DNA of 64,000 nucleotides from Vicingaceae bacterium (GTDB lineage Bacteria; Bacteroidota; Bacteroidia; Flavobacteriales_E; Vicingaceae): NCBI GenBank assembly GCA_018402765.1, contig JAGYIE010000001.1, positions 248,001 to 312,000 of the forward strand, read 5' to 3'. Shown piece by piece: positions 47,557 to 57,388 of this stretch (position 1 is its first letter; each line of letters starts with the position of its first letter). The notes under the pieces were generated by a model. It saw only the letters and a program-made list of their open reading frames with translations, ran no database searches and was not told where the DNA came from. The position numbers and the translations under genes were made by a program.

Positions 47557-49572
47557 ATGAAGTTGCTTATCCAACTAACAAGAATTCTCCTCTTACTTTG
47601 TGTTATAGCATTTGGTATCAAGTGGCTTAAAGAGCCTGATGTTTGGTGGATGCTACGAACAGGGGAATGGATTATGCAGCAGGGAGAAGTAATAACGAAA
47701 GACTATTTTTCTTTTACTTTTTATGGAGAAAGTTGGATTAATGTCAAATGGTTATTTGAAGTCATTTTATATGGATTAGAGCGAGTTGGTGGGCCTGAAT
47801 TTACACCAATTATGCAGTGCCTTGTATATGGTTTACTATTCATTTTTTTAGAAAAACGATACAGACTAAATGGCCAAATGGAAAGCGAAGCAGCCTGGCA
47901 AACTACAGCTTTCACATTAATTGGAATAATAGCCTTAATTGCTATTGAATTCAGAATGCTGGGTAGACCTGAAATGATTAGTCATTTATTTACTGTAATC
48001 TTTCTGTTGGTTTATGAAAATTATCGAAAATCGCCTAGTGCTATCATTTGGTGGTTATTACCAATACAAGTGTTATGGGTGAATTTACACGAAGCCTATG
48101 GAATAGGATTAGTTATGGTTGTAACTATGCTTATTGGATCATTTATAGATCGTTACTTTAGTAAAAAAACAATAGACAAACAACTGATTATTGTCTCACT
48201 AATGACCATTTTAGCTATCGGAATTAACCCACGAGGACTCAAAATGATACTTCATCCTTTTGAAATTTTCAGTCAAGTCGGCCTTAATAAATATACGATA
48301 GAGCTTGTTGGTTTTACTGATTCATTATTTTGGAGGAAAGAAGCGTATTTGCTACTCGTATTTTTTATCCTCAGTTTAATTGCTTTATTCCAAAACATTA
48401 AGGAGGAGAAAAACTCACTTAAGCAGTTAATTTTATCTTATGGCTCAGGTTGGTTAGGGTTGTTCGTTTTATTCTTTTATTTGGGATTTACAGCGTATAG
48501 AAACATTCCATTTTTTATCATTTTTACTACCCCGCTAATCGCGGCCTTAATCTACAATAAAGGACTTTCACTTTCTAAACAGCTAAAAAATGCACTTTTA
48601 ACTTTAGTTGCGTTAAGTTTAATCGGATTTTATAGCCTAATCATTACAAATACCTACTATAAACTAACCAATAGAAAGGCAACCTATGGCCTCAAAATAA
48701 GCACAAAAAGTAATCCTGTTGGGGTTGCTGATTTTTTACAAAAGTTATCATTGAAAGGCAATGGATTCTCTGATTATCTAACGTCTTCTTATCTAATGTG
48801 GGATTTAAGACCTGACTTTAAGACCTATATTGATTTGAGAGATTTGGATATTTTTTCTAAATCATTTTTCGATAACTACTTAGAGATTTCGGGCAAACCT
48901 GAGTTATTTGAGATTGAAGATGAAAAATATGATTTTAATTATGCGGTAGTTTATTCAGCAGAGTTTGATGGTTTGCATCACTATTTAGATAGAAGTGAAG
49001 AATGGGAAATGGTGTATGCAGACAATGTCGCAGCATTGTATTTAAAACGAAATAGTAGAAATACTCCAATCATAGATTCTCTATTTTCTATTCAAGTTGG
49101 CACTGTATTTAACCAATCGAAAAGCATTAAAACAAGTAATTTAGCCCTATCAATTAGCACTATATTTAACCCTTTATATGATGAAAGTAAAGCTGACTAC
49201 ATTGCTGATTATGATTTATTAGGGGCCATATTTTTTAACCGTATTCGCGATTATAATGCTGCTTTATATCAGTGTAAGTTGTCTATAAAAAATAGGGGAG
49301 AGCAGCCTGTGAATCTCGCTTTATTAGGACAAATCTATTTGTCACTTTCTCAAGCAGTGGATAAAAGCATTAAAGATCAGGTTTTAGGAGAAGCAAAATT
49401 AACATATACCAAGTTAATGAATCAATATCCTAAGGAAAGCGCAGGTTACAAAGGATTGGGGTTCTATTACAGTGCAATTGGAGACAATGCAACTGCAGTG
49501 CAATATTTCAACAGAAGCAATTCAATTGAATATGATGAAGATGTAGCTCGATTGTTGATTAATTTGCAGTAA
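47557..49572 (+). CDS. polytopic membrane protein with C-terminal TPR-like region
   Basis: A 671-residue protein with about ten transmembrane helices in its first 370 residues, in the style of GT-C glycosyltransferase-like membrane proteins (an early extracytoplasmic stretch LKEPDVWWMLRTGEWI, charged loops, paired helices). The soluble C-terminal part contains YIDLRDLDIFSKSFFDNYLE and ends with TPR-like helices (YPKESAGYKGLGFYYSAIGDNATAVQYF; quoted in pieces AGYKGLGFYYSAIGDN). No catalytic motif can be proved. The start at ATG 47557 is favoured over 47530 by the promoter box and by the signal-anchor sequence. Role in cell-surface assembly is only an inference. Confidence 0.72.
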   Translation: MKLLIQLTRILLLLCVIAFGIKWLKEPDVWWMLRTGEWIMQQGEVITKDYFSFTFYGESWINVKWLFEVILYGLERVGGPEFTPIMQCLVYGLLFIFLEKRYRLNGQMESEAAWQTTAFTLIGIIALIAIEFRMLGRPEMISHLFTVIFLLVYENYRKSPSAIIWWLLPIQVLWVNLHEAYGIGLVMVVTMLIGSFIDRYFSKKTIDKQLIIVSLMTILAIGINPRGLKMILHPFEIFSQVGLNKYTIELVGFTDSLFWRKEAYLLLVFFILSLIALFQNIKEEKNSLKQLILSYGSGWLGLFVLFFYLGFTAYRNIPFFIIFTTPLIAALIYNKGLSLSKQLKNALLTLVALSLIGFYSLIITNTYYKLTNRKATYGLKISTKSNPVGVADFLQKLSLKGNGFSDYLTSSYLMWDLRPDFKTYIDLRDLDIFSKSFFDNYLEISGKPELFEIEDEKYDFNYAVVYSAEFDGLHHYLDRSEEWEMVYADNVAALYLKRNSRNTPIIDSLFSIQVGTVFNQSKSIKTSNLALSISTIFNPLYDESKADYIADYDLLGAIFFNRIRDYNAALYQCKLSIKNRGEQPVNLALLGQIYLSLSQAVDKSIKDQVLGEAKLTYTKLMNQYPKESAGYKGLGFYYSAIGDNATAVQYFNRSNSIEYDEDVARLLINLQ

Positions 49573-49687
49573 ATTGTCATACGGGTTAAAAAAACAGCTC
49601 TTGCTGTCACTTTTTTCTTCTTCGTGGTACTTATTTATAAAATTGAAAAATTCTCTCTTTCAATCTATTCTGAAGATTTAGAAGTTG

Positions 49688-49695
49688 TAAATTTG
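49688..49695 (+). promoter_or_regulatory. -7 promoter box for the lipoprotein at 49715
   Basis: TAAATTTG, a full match to TAnnTTTG, ends 19 bases before the ATG at 49715. Confidence 0.55.
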
Positions 49696-49714
49696 AGCTC
49701 CTTTAAATAAAGCT

Positions 49715-50509
49715 ATGAATAGAATATCCCTAATTGTTATCAGTCTTATTGCGATAAGTAACATTGGCTGTAATAATGAAAGTCAAGAAGCTAAAAATAC
49801 AGTAGCAACGGAAGAGACCGTTAAAATAGAACTATCAGAGGCAGAGCAGTTGGTAACAGATGCAATTAAAGCACATGGAGGAGATGCCTATAAAACAGCA
49901 AATATTTCATTTATATTTCGAGGTAAGAATTACCACTTCAAGAATGATGGAGTTAATTATCTATATGAATTAACAGAAAAAAAGGAAGATAGCTCCACTT
50001 GGAAACATACCTTAGATAATGGTGATTTTCAAATTGAAGTAGATGGTGAAATCAAACAATTTGATGAAAAAAAGGCAGATAGTTATAAAAATGCACTTAA
50101 TTCGGTAATTTATTTTGCCACACTTCCAAGTAAATTACAAGACCCTGCCGTAATAGCTGATTATAAAGGTGAAACATTTATAAACGACACAGCTTACCAT
50201 CTAGTCGTAATTACATTTAATAAGGAAGATGGAGGAAAAGATTTTGAAGATAAATTTTTGTACTGGATCCATCACAAAACGAAGTTAATAGATTATTTAG
50301 CTTATAGTTATGAAGATAAAGAAGGTAGCGGTAGCCGATTTAGAAAAGCGTATAACCGGCGTGAAATAGAAGGAATCATTTTTCAAGATTATATCAATTA
50401 TAAAGGTTCACCTGATGTTCACTTATATGTACTAGCTGAGCAATTTGAAAGAGGAGAGTTAGAAGAACTCTCACGAATTGAAACGGAAGATATCATAACT
50501 GTTGAATAA
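49715..50509 (+). CDS. lipoprotein, DUF6503-like
   Basis: A 264-residue lipoprotein (signal LIVISLIAISNIGCNNE, lipid Cys at 19). The mature domain starts AEQLVTDAIKAHGGDAYKTA followed by ISFIFRGKNYHFKNDG, a pattern I associate with the DUF6503 family of Bacteroidota lipoproteins; the fold is likely a beta-sheet sheath like LolA/LolB carriers. Function unproven. It directly abuts (no gap) the 3' end of a small convergent gene. Confidence 0.7.
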   Translation: MNRISLIVISLIAISNIGCNNESQEAKNTVATEETVKIELSEAEQLVTDAIKAHGGDAYKTANISFIFRGKNYHFKNDGVNYLYELTEKKEDSSTWKHTLDNGDFQIEVDGEIKQFDEKKADSYKNALNSVIYFATLPSKLQDPAVIADYKGETFINDTAYHLVVITFNKEDGGKDFEDKFLYWIHHKTKLIDYLAYSYEDKEGSGSRFRKAYNRREIEGIIFQDYINYKGSPDVHLYVLAEQFERGELEELSRIETEDIITVE

Positions 50510-50674
50510 CTAGCTACTTCTTTTAAACGAATACAAAAACACCAACAATCCAACCAACAACATGATGTAAGGTCGAATGTTATTTGTAAATGTCAAATTA
50601 TCAAACTCTAAATAAGTGATTCCAAAAGTGAACAATAGAATCGCAAGAAATCGAGTAGGAGAGATACGTTTCAT
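50510..50674 (-). CDS. small two-helix membrane protein
   Basis: A 54-residue protein beginning MKRISPTRFLAILLF, with two hydrophobic helices (about residues 9-20 and 36-49) and a basic C-terminus (SFKRSS). ATG 50674 is preferred over the in-frame start at 50695 because the Lys-Arg start gives a normal topology signal. It lies immediately tail-to-tail with the lipoprotein gene. No family recognised; it may also be non-coding, but the hydrophobic pattern favours a gene. Confidence 0.5.
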   Translation of the reverse strand: MKRISPTRFLAILLFTFGITYLEFDNLTFTNNIRPYIMLLVGLLVFLYSFKRSS

Positions 50675-50892
50675 TGTAAAAAATATTTCAATCAAGATAT
50701 AAAAAATCTATACAAAACAAGAATTGATCGCTTTAAAAAATAAGGGGTCATTTTTCGTTACTATCAGTAAAGAAGTTGGGTTCTAAATCAACTATAATTT
50801 ACTGTTAACTGTTTAATAAAACCATTTGTAATTCAATTAGCATACTTCATCTCCTCATATTTTAATAATTTCGCGTCCTCAAATATGTACCT

Positions 50893-52527
50893 ATGATTTC
50901 AGTTGACGGACTAGCAGTAGAATTTAGTGGAGAAACCTTATTTAGTGATGTTTCTTTTGTGGTGAATGAGAACGATAAAATCGCCTTAATGGGTAAAAAT
51001 GGTGCAGGGAAGTCCACTATGATGAAAATTATAGCTGGCGCACAGAAACCAACAAGAGGGAAAGTAAATGCACCAAAGGATGCTGTAATTGCTTATTTAC
51101 CACAACATTTATTGACCGAAGATGACTGCACCGTATTTGAAGAAGCAGCCAAAGCGTTTAAAGAGATTTTCTCCATGCGGGATGAGATTGACTCCATCAA
51201 CAAACAATTGGAAACTAGAACAGACTACGAATCTGCTGAATATTCGGGTTTAATAGATCGCGTAAGTGATTTAGGAGAAAAGTTTTACGCCATCGAAGAA
51301 ATTAATTACGATGGTGAAATTGAAAAAGCGCTAAAAGGATTAGGATTCAAACGAGAAGACTTTCACCGCCAAACTAGTGAGTTTAGTGGTGGATGGAGAA
51401 TGCGAATCGAATTAGCGAAAATTTTATTGCAGAAGCCTGATTTAATTCTGTTAGATGAGCCAACCAACCACATAGATATTGAGTCTGTTTTATGGTTAGA
51501 ACATTTCTTGGTTCACAAAGCAAAAGCGGTAATAGTCATTTCTCATGATAGAACCTTTATTGATAACATTACCAATAGAACCATTGAGGTAACAATGGGC
51601 AGAATCTACGACTATAAAGCGAATTACAGTCATTACCTTCAGTTGAGAGAAGACCGCAGAATGCATCAACAAAAAGCTTACGATGAGCAACAAAAAGAAA
51701 TAGCGGACATCAAGGGATTTATTGAGCGATTTAGAGGGACTTACTCCAAAACCAATCAGGTGAATTCGCGAGAGCGTATGTTAGAAAAAATGAAAATTAT
51801 AGAAGTCGATGAGATTGACACTTCAGCGCTTCGTTTACGATTTCCTGCGGCTCCACGCTCAGGAGATTACCCGGTGACTGTTTCTGATTTATCGAAGCAA
51901 TACGATGATCACGTTGTATTTAAAAATGCTAGCTTATCTGTGAGTCGTGGAGAGAAAGTTTCATTCGTCGGAAGAAACGGCGAGGGAAAATCTACCATGA
52001 TTAAAGCCATTTTAGGAGAGATTGAAGTAGAAGGGAAGTGTGATTTAGGTCACAATGTAAAGGTGGGTTATTTTGCACAAAATCAAGCAGCTTTATTGGA
52101 TCCAAGTTTAACTGTTTTTCAAACAGTGGATGAAGTCGCTAAAGGAGAAATTAGAACACAAATTAAATCCATTTTAGGTGGATTTATGTTTAGTGGTGAC
52201 GATATCGATAAGAAAGTGAGCATGTTGTCAGGAGGGGAGCGCACCCGATTAGCAATGGTTAAATTGCTATTGGAGCCAGTTAACTTATTGATTCTTGATG
52301 AGCCTACTAACCACTTAGATATCAAATCAAAAGACGTATTGAAAGAAGCGTTGAAAACATTCGATGGTACCTTGATTTTAGTATCTCATGATCGTGATTT
52401 TTTAATGGGCTTGTCTGAAAAGGTTTTTGAGTTTAAAGATAAACGAGTTATTGAGCACTTTGAAACCATTGACGCTTTCTTGGAGCGCAACCGTATCGAA
52501 AATATTAAGCAGTTGGATTTGAATTAA
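50893..52527 (+). CDS. ABC-F family ATPase
   Basis: A 544-residue twin-ATPase protein without membrane helices. Domain 1: ALMGKNGAGKSTMMKIIAG, signature FSGGWRMRIELAKILL, Walker B LLDEPTNHID. Domain 2: [45 protein letters not shown]. Both sites look intact, unlike the ABC-F protein at 26494. The linker (REDRRMHQQKAYDEQQKEIAD) resembles the P-site tRNA interaction motif. A YheS/Uup-like translation factor is most likely; antibiotic resistance by ribosome protection cannot be excluded. Confidence 0.88.
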   Translation: MISVDGLAVEFSGETLFSDVSFVVNENDKIALMGKNGAGKSTMMKIIAGAQKPTRGKVNAPKDAVIAYLPQHLLTEDDCTVFEEAAKAFKEIFSMRDEIDSINKQLETRTDYESAEYSGLIDRVSDLGEKFYAIEEINYDGEIEKALKGLGFKREDFHRQTSEFSGGWRMRIELAKILLQKPDLILLDEPTNHIDIESVLWLEHFLVHKAKAVIVISHDRTFIDNITNRTIEVTMGRIYDYKANYSHYLQLREDRRMHQQKAYDEQQKEIADIKGFIERFRGTYSKTNQVNSRERMLEKMKIIEVDEIDTSALRLRFPAAPRSGDYPVTVSDLSKQYDDHVVFKNASLSVSRGEKVSFVGRNGEGKSTMIKAILGEIEVEGKCDLGHNVKVGYFAQNQAALLDPSLTVFQTVDEVAKGEIRTQIKSILGGFMFSGDDIDKKVSMLSGGERTRLAMVKLLLEPVNLLILDEPTNHLDIKSKDVLKEALKTFDGTLILVSHDRDFLMGLSEKVFEFKDKRVIEHFETIDAFLERNRIENIKQLDLN

Positions 52528-52541
52528 TACAGCTAAGCTTA

Positions 52542-53375
52542 TTACCTAGCCCATAGAATTCTTATACCAAGACTATGCTGAGCACCATAAGGTTGGTACT
52601 TCTCACTTAAATTCGTTCGTGTGTAAATGAGGTTGTAATAGATATCTGCGAGAACTTGGTCAGCTAAGTGGAATCGATAACCTAAACCTGCGCCACCACC
52701 ATAACCTATGCCACCTAATCTAAGGTCAGGTTGCTCATCATTAATATGGTATATTTCATATTGTGTTTCATCAATTACAATATAATTTCTCCTCATGTCT
52801 ACATCGTTCATATTCACAAATAAGGAAACATAGGCTTTCGATTGGGCACTTTCGAAAAAATTGAATTGTGTTCCTACATTTAGGTTTATCCTATTTTCCT
52901 CACCAAATAAAGCGTATTGTTCTAAGGTAGGGCCTACTAGTTGGTTTGTAGGATCGTCTATTGCAATAGTAAAAAACTGTTCTACATCTAATTGAGCAAT
53001 ATTAAAATCTAAAAAAAGAGCAATTCTTTTGTTGATGTTATAACCAGCATGCAAACCCAATTCGAAGGCAGGTCGATACTTTACATCAAATGGATACTCT
53101 TCTACTGTATACGGGTATTTGAAATACGCATCAAATGTAGGCTGATAAAATCTATTTTCTAAGATAGTTGGAATTCCAAACTGAGTCACATTACGACTCC
53201 CTGAATACACTTCTGCAGTATTTTTATTGGCAAAGAATGCACCTAAATTTGCACCAACAAAGAAGCGAGCTGTATCCTCTTGTTGATCCATGTAATTATA
53301 AGCACCTTTCTGAGAATAGGCGGTAGACGAAGCTAAAATAAAGCTGTATAGAATTCCAATAATGTATAAACGCAT
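52542..53375 (-). CDS. outer-membrane beta-barrel protein
   Basis: A 277-residue protein with a signal peptide (IIGILYSFILASSTAYSQ, residues 1-21) and alternating aromatic/hydrophobic strands: FELGLHAGYNINKRIALFLDF, AYVSLFVNMNDV, GYGGGAGLGYRFHLADQ, ending in HSLGIRILWAR. This is typical of PorT/OmpA-like barrels of Bacteroidota, but the family could not be named. Its 3' end lies 14 bases from the convergent ABC-F gene. Confidence 0.72.
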   Translation of the reverse strand: MRLYIIGILYSFILASSTAYSQKGAYNYMDQQEDTARFFVGANLGAFFANKNTAEVYSGSRNVTQFGIPTILENRFYQPTFDAYFKYPYTVEEYPFDVKYRPAFELGLHAGYNINKRIALFLDFNIAQLDVEQFFTIAIDDPTNQLVGPTLEQYALFGEENRINLNVGTQFNFFESAQSKAYVSLFVNMNDVDMRRNYIVIDETQYEIYHINDEQPDLRLGGIGYGGGAGLGYRFHLADQVLADIYYNLIYTRTNLSEKYQPYGAQHSLGIRILWAR

Positions 53376-53527
53376 ATAAGTGTAGGTCTAAATTTAAAAA
53401 TATCAAAAATAAGTAATTGCTAGTGAAGTCAAGTAATAATTGAAGTGCTTAATAGTCAATAGACATTATTCTGTTAATTTTACACAAAAGTAAATAGTCT
53501 TTACGGATAAACAACTAAAAAAGTGGT

Positions 53528-54022
53528 ATGGAAATTCTAGAAATTAAGTTAGTTGAATCAATAATTCTTTTAGTCATAATTACATTTTCCAAACTGATTA
53601 TTAATTACTTTATTAGTAAAACAGTTTCTAAAAGCCTATTAAATAAAACAAGAGGAAAACTCGTAAGAAAGATTGTCAACTTTATACTTTCCGTTTTCTT
53701 AATCGTTTTTATTCTAATTATTTGGGGAGTAGATCAGTCTGAATTGTTACTATTTATGACATCTGTACTTACTGTTATTGGTGTTGCGTTATTTGCCCAA
53801 TGGTCCTTACTTTCTAACCTTACCGCCGGAGTTATTTTATTTTTTAATCATTCTGTAAAACTGGATGATACCATTACAATCATGGATAAAGACTATGAAA
53901 TAGAAGGTAGAATTACAGACATTGGTTACTTTTTTATCACGCTAAAAACGAAAGAAGGCGATCAGATAACATTACCGAGTAACGTATTTCTTCAGAAGAC
54001 AATAAAGAAGAAAATAGGGTAG
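53528..54022 (+). CDS. small mechanosensitive channel (MscS) family protein
   Basis: A 164-residue MscS-like protein. It has three N-terminal transmembrane helices (about residues 8-28, 50-68 and 74-95), the third being the pore helix FMTSVLTVIGVALFAQWSLLSNLTAG. The beta domain follows (VILFFNHSVKLDDTITIMD, GRITDIGYFFITLKTKEGDQITLPSN). It stops soon after the beta domain and lacks the C-terminal alpha/beta cage of full MscS. Probably a stand-alone short form. Confidence 0.85.
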   Translation: MEILEIKLVESIILLVIITFSKLIINYFISKTVSKSLLNKTRGKLVRKIVNFILSVFLIVFILIIWGVDQSELLLFMTSVLTVIGVALFAQWSLLSNLTAGVILFFNHSVKLDDTITIMDKDYEIEGRITDIGYFFITLKTKEGDQITLPSNVFLQKTIKKKIG

Positions 54023-54085
54023 TACTCATTAAAAAAATAATACACGATACCATAGAGGTTCACTTGAATACGTAGGTGAAAAAAG

Positions 54086-54518
54086 TCAATGGCTAACGAT
54101 GATTCGGATAGCTTTTGAATTTGATTGTTTAACTAGATAAACTCCACTAGCTAACAAAGAAACATTAATCCTTAAAGCATGCGATGATTCTTGTTGAATA
54201 GAGCAGACCATTTATGGAGTAAATATGACAATTATTAACAGAAATTTTTTCGTCAGAAACGATCCTAAAATAGTCATTACTAGGATTTGGAAATGCGGTA
54301 ATAGTTGGTAAAGTAAAAGAGGTAATTCCTGTAGGCAAAGCATATGAAATTAATGCATTTGATGCTATTGAAGCAAAAGGGGTAAGGTAAGGAGGGAGAA
54401 CCAATTGATTGTTTAATTTAACAGTATCTGTTCGAGAAAAAGCCATCAGCAAGATATTATCGCCGCCATTTAATAGCAAATCACCTAAAACAACTTTTTC
54501 TAGTGTGTCAGTGAACAC
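54086..54518 (-). pseudogene. remnant of a T9SS cargo gene (frameshifted, 5' truncated)
   Basis: On the minus strand the frame from 54518 encodes beta-rich sequence leading into FPNPSNDYFRIVSDEK, the start of a T9SS sorting domain, but ends abnormally at 54165. The domain resumes in another frame with ASGVYLVKQSNSKAIRIIVSH and a stop at 54086-54088. A frameshift therefore lies near 54190-54210. No signal peptide or start is found upstream of 54518, where stops occur in all relevant frames, so the 5' part is also lost. Confidence 0.75.
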
Positions 54519-54726
54519 TAGTCATTTTGTTAACCTAAGTCAATGATATGCTCAACATAAAAATTGTCGTTATGAATCAACTCACAAGATAATAAAGTTT
54601 TAAGTAAGGTGCATAGAAATAGTTATCAATTAATTATTTTATGATTTGACTATCTTCATTTTAAAATTAATTTATTGGCTGACATTTTTTTGAACAGATA
54701 CAAATCTAGATCGTTCGGAAATAAGT

Positions 54727-54734
54727 TAAATTTG
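54727..54734 (+). promoter_or_regulatory. -7 promoter box for the FAD oxidoreductase gene
   Basis: TAAATTTG, a full match to TAnnTTTG, ends 3 bases before the ATG at 54738 and lies inside the longer frame from 54675. Confidence 0.6.
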
Positions 54735-54737
54735 AAC

Positions 54738-55982
54738 ATGTCTAAAAAGGAAGTTAAAATAAACATAGTTGGAGCAGGGGTTAGCGGACTTATTGCAGCC
54801 ATTGTGCTAGAAAAGGCCGGATATGCGCCACATATTTTTGAAAAATCAGATCGAGTAGGTGGAAGAGTGAAAACTACAGTTGAGGGAAGTTCTATTTTTG
54901 ATCATGGATTTCAAGTGCTGCTAGAGGCTTATCCTATGGCAAAAAAGTACTTAGATTATAGTGATTTAGACTTACAACCGTTTTGGCCTGGGTCGATTAT
55001 TTTTGATGAACAAAAGCCTACAAAATTTGGCGATCCATTGCGTAATTCAGCTCTTTTATTACCAACAGCCTTCAGTAAACATGCTACATTGGGAGATAAA
55101 TTGAAGATTTACTTTTTGAATCAACAGCTTAAAAAGGAATCACTAGAAACTATTTTCGAGAAGGAAGAGAAAACAACAGCCGCATATTTGAAAGATAAAG
55201 GATTTTCTTCGAAGGTAATCCAACAGTTTTTTCAGCCATTTTTTACTGGAATTTTTTTAGAAACAGAACTGCAAACCTCTAGTAGAATGTTTGAATTTGT
55301 TTTCAAACTATTTGCAGAAGGCAATGCTAGTGTGCCAAAGGCGGGGATAGGCGCTATTCCTGAGCAATTGAAAGCGAAATTAAAAAATACAACATTTCAC
55401 TTTAATGTAAATATTAATCAAGTAGATAGTCTTGGACTGCATATAGATGGTTTACCATTAGTAGAAAGTGACTTTACCATTATCGCTACAGAAGCAGATC
55501 AGTTAATCAGCAATTTAAGCGATCAACGTATTCCTTGGAAATCTTGCTATTGCTTTTATTTTGAGACCAATGATAAAGTAATTGAGGAAGCATTAATCGG
55601 ACTTATTCCTGGAAAACATTGCATTAATAATCTACATTATGTAAATACGATAACAGGTGATTCATCAAATGTACTTTCTGTAACAGTTGTTGATGATCAC
55701 GGATTAAATGGTGATGCATTGACTGATCAAGTAAAAACAGAATTAAATGCATTGTGCGGAATATCTGCAGGTAAATTGTTAAAATCTTTTAAGATACCTA
55801 AAGCATTACCAAAATTGCAAAACATTCAATATGATATTCCTGCATCTGCAACACAGTTATTGGGCAATGTATTTTTAGCCGGTGATGTGCTTTTAAATGG
55901 TTCGCTTAATGCTGCAATGCTTGCAGGTGAGAGAGCTGCAGAGGCTGTATTAAGTAAACAAGATTACTCAATTGTCTCATAA
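54738..55982 (+). CDS. FAD-dependent amine-oxidase-like oxidoreductase
   Basis: A 414-residue flavoprotein with the Rossmann motif INIVGAGVSGLIAAIVLEKAG and the FAD motif FEKSDRVGGRVKT. The C-terminal flavin-binding piece is NVFLAGDVLLNGSLNAAMLAGERAA. It belongs to the broad amine oxidase / phytoene desaturase / protoporphyrinogen oxidase superfamily; the substrate cannot be named. Start chosen at ATG 54738 (MSKKEVKINIVGAG), because it gives the normal short lead into the Rossmann strand and a promoter box lies just before it. No carotenoid genes are adjacent. Confidence 0.85.
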   Translation: MSKKEVKINIVGAGVSGLIAAIVLEKAGYAPHIFEKSDRVGGRVKTTVEGSSIFDHGFQVLLEAYPMAKKYLDYSDLDLQPFWPGSIIFDEQKPTKFGDPLRNSALLLPTAFSKHATLGDKLKIYFLNQQLKKESLETIFEKEEKTTAAYLKDKGFSSKVIQQFFQPFFTGIFLETELQTSSRMFEFVFKLFAEGNASVPKAGIGAIPEQLKAKLKNTTFHFNVNINQVDSLGLHIDGLPLVESDFTIIATEADQLISNLSDQRIPWKSCYCFYFETNDKVIEEALIGLIPGKHCINNLHYVNTITGDSSNVLSVTVVDDHGLNGDALTDQVKTELNALCGISAGKLLKSFKIPKALPKLQNIQYDIPASATQLLGNVFLAGDVLLNGSLNAAMLAGERAAEAVLSKQDYSIVS

Positions 55983-56071
55983 AAGAAGTATTTTTAAATA
56001 GTAGTTTTATTCCGTCCTTAAAATATCTATTTAACATAATATTAATTATAGGACAAAAGCAGCAAATCTCG

Positions 56072-56116
56072 TAATAGCCTTGTCACATTGAGCGAAGTCG
56101 AAATGTCAGGCTATTT
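56072..56116. repeat. REP-like hairpin
   Basis: AATAGCCT with CACATT on the left faces AATGTCAGGCTATT on the right, around GAGCGAAGTCGA. The central ATTGAGCGAAGTCGAAAT is a motif often dispersed in Bacteroidota intergenic DNA. Confidence 0.6.
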
Positions 56117-56119
56117 ACA

Positions 56120-56180
56120 CATAATATCAGATATTGCGACAAACGACAGTTTGTTCAATATCGATAGATATTATGTTAAG
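56120..56180 (+). repeat. hairpin repeat unit 1
   Basis: Begins CATAATATCAGATATTG and ends CAATATCGATAGATATTATG followed by TTAAG; the two ends are near-perfect inverted repeats. First of three related units. Confidence 0.6.
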
Positions 56181-56217
56181 GGATTTGCGGGTATATAAAC
56201 TAATTTCATTTATACCT

Positions 56218-56269
56218 CATAATAGCAGTTCTCAGACTTTAGTTCAATAACGATAGCTATTATGTTAAG
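56218..56269 (+). repeat. hairpin repeat unit 2
   Basis: CATAATAGCAG at the left and CGATAGCTATTATGTTAAG at the right. The A/T to G/C changes in the left arm (ATAGC) are matched in the right arm (GCTAT), i.e. the stem is compensated relative to units 1 and 3. Confidence 0.6.
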
Positions 56270-56296
56270 GAAATTACGGCTCTCATATTCTGACTT

Positions 56297-56349
56297 CATA
56301 ATATCAGATATAACGTCTTTAGACTTATATCGACAGATATTATGTTAAG
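56297..56349 (+). repeat. hairpin repeat unit 3
   Basis: CATAATATCAGATATAA at the left and TTATATCGACAGATATTATGTTAAG at the right, again nearly perfect inverted repeats with a short loop. Confidence 0.6.
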
Positions 56350-57159
56350 AGATTTCTGCGTTAGCTTTAGATCCTATAATGTATATTATGTCTCCGCTAC
56401 GCTTCGGGCTAAAGCCTAAATAATAATTTTCGTTTGAAATGAATTGAAGAACATCTCGTTTGCTTGTGTCCTATAATTAGTCGTTATGTCTCCATTCGCT
56501 TGGCTAGCTCATTTCGCCTACCGGTAAATAACCGCCGTCTGATTTAATTTTCTTTTTGCCTCCCCGAGGTTTTTCTTGCCTGCGCTAAGCAAATAAGTTT
56601 TCATCTTTGCCATTGCTAAAGCTTCCCAAAAAGATTTCAAACACATTTGCTTTTATCCTCGCTTTTTTCAATTCATATAGAAATTGCGTTTGAACTATGA
56701 AAATCGATAAAACGAGATTGTTTTAATTTTTAAATCGGTCATACTTCGATAAACTCAGCAGAACTAGCCTTGTTTACTCAGCTAAAGCTTCGGGGTACTC
56801 CGAATAAATAATAGTCTTAAATTGAACCTATTATTTATTTTTCTTTTTTCCTTTGATGAAAAAAGAAACAAAAAAATCAAGAAACGACCAAAGGGAGTTC
56901 ACGAACCCCTTGAAAAAAATAAAGTGAAGTGAGCTAAAAAACAAAGCTTCCACGCGCTCTTTGTGGCTTGCGCTGCTATCGCATCGCTATTCCGCTTGGG
57001 CGGAATAAAAAAAAATCCAAGGACGATTGCTATTTGTTTTAGCCACAAATTCACCCCTACGCCGGCTCGCTGTTTTTTCGGGCTTACGCTTTTTGAATTC
57101 GTTGTATAATACATCTATTCTTCGGCACATCGCATAATGTTGAATGAATGAAAAACATT

Positions 57160-57388
57160 TTATCTATCAAAAACCTTTCTAAAACTATTGAATATTCTTT
57201 CTATTAATCTTAAATCTTTCGTAACAATTTCTGCTGTTCCTATCATCTCCGGTTGGTAGTTAATTGACTTATTGTAAGTCGTTACAAGTCCGTTCGTCAA
57301 TTGTAGCTTTAAAAAATAGCCTTCTTCTGAAGGGATATTTGAGATTTCAATAACCTCCCCTATTAATTGACCAAATTCTTGAGCAGCT
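57160..57388 (-). pseudogene. C-terminal remnant of an HlyD-type membrane fusion protein
   Basis: The minus strand from 57388 encodes FGQLIGEVIEISNIPSEEGY and LTNGLVTTYNKSINYQPEMI, then GTAEIVTKDLRLIERIFNSF and stops at 57160. This is the C-terminal barrel and end of HlyD-like adaptors of peptide/bacteriocin ABC exporters. A stop codon lies directly upstream of the fragment and no start or N-terminal part is found, so only about 76 codons remain. Confidence 0.65.

Noticed and set aside
56899-57114. 71-codon minus-strand frame
   Set aside because: Composition and surroundings look like dispersed repeat DNA; no start context or family. Not counted as a gene.
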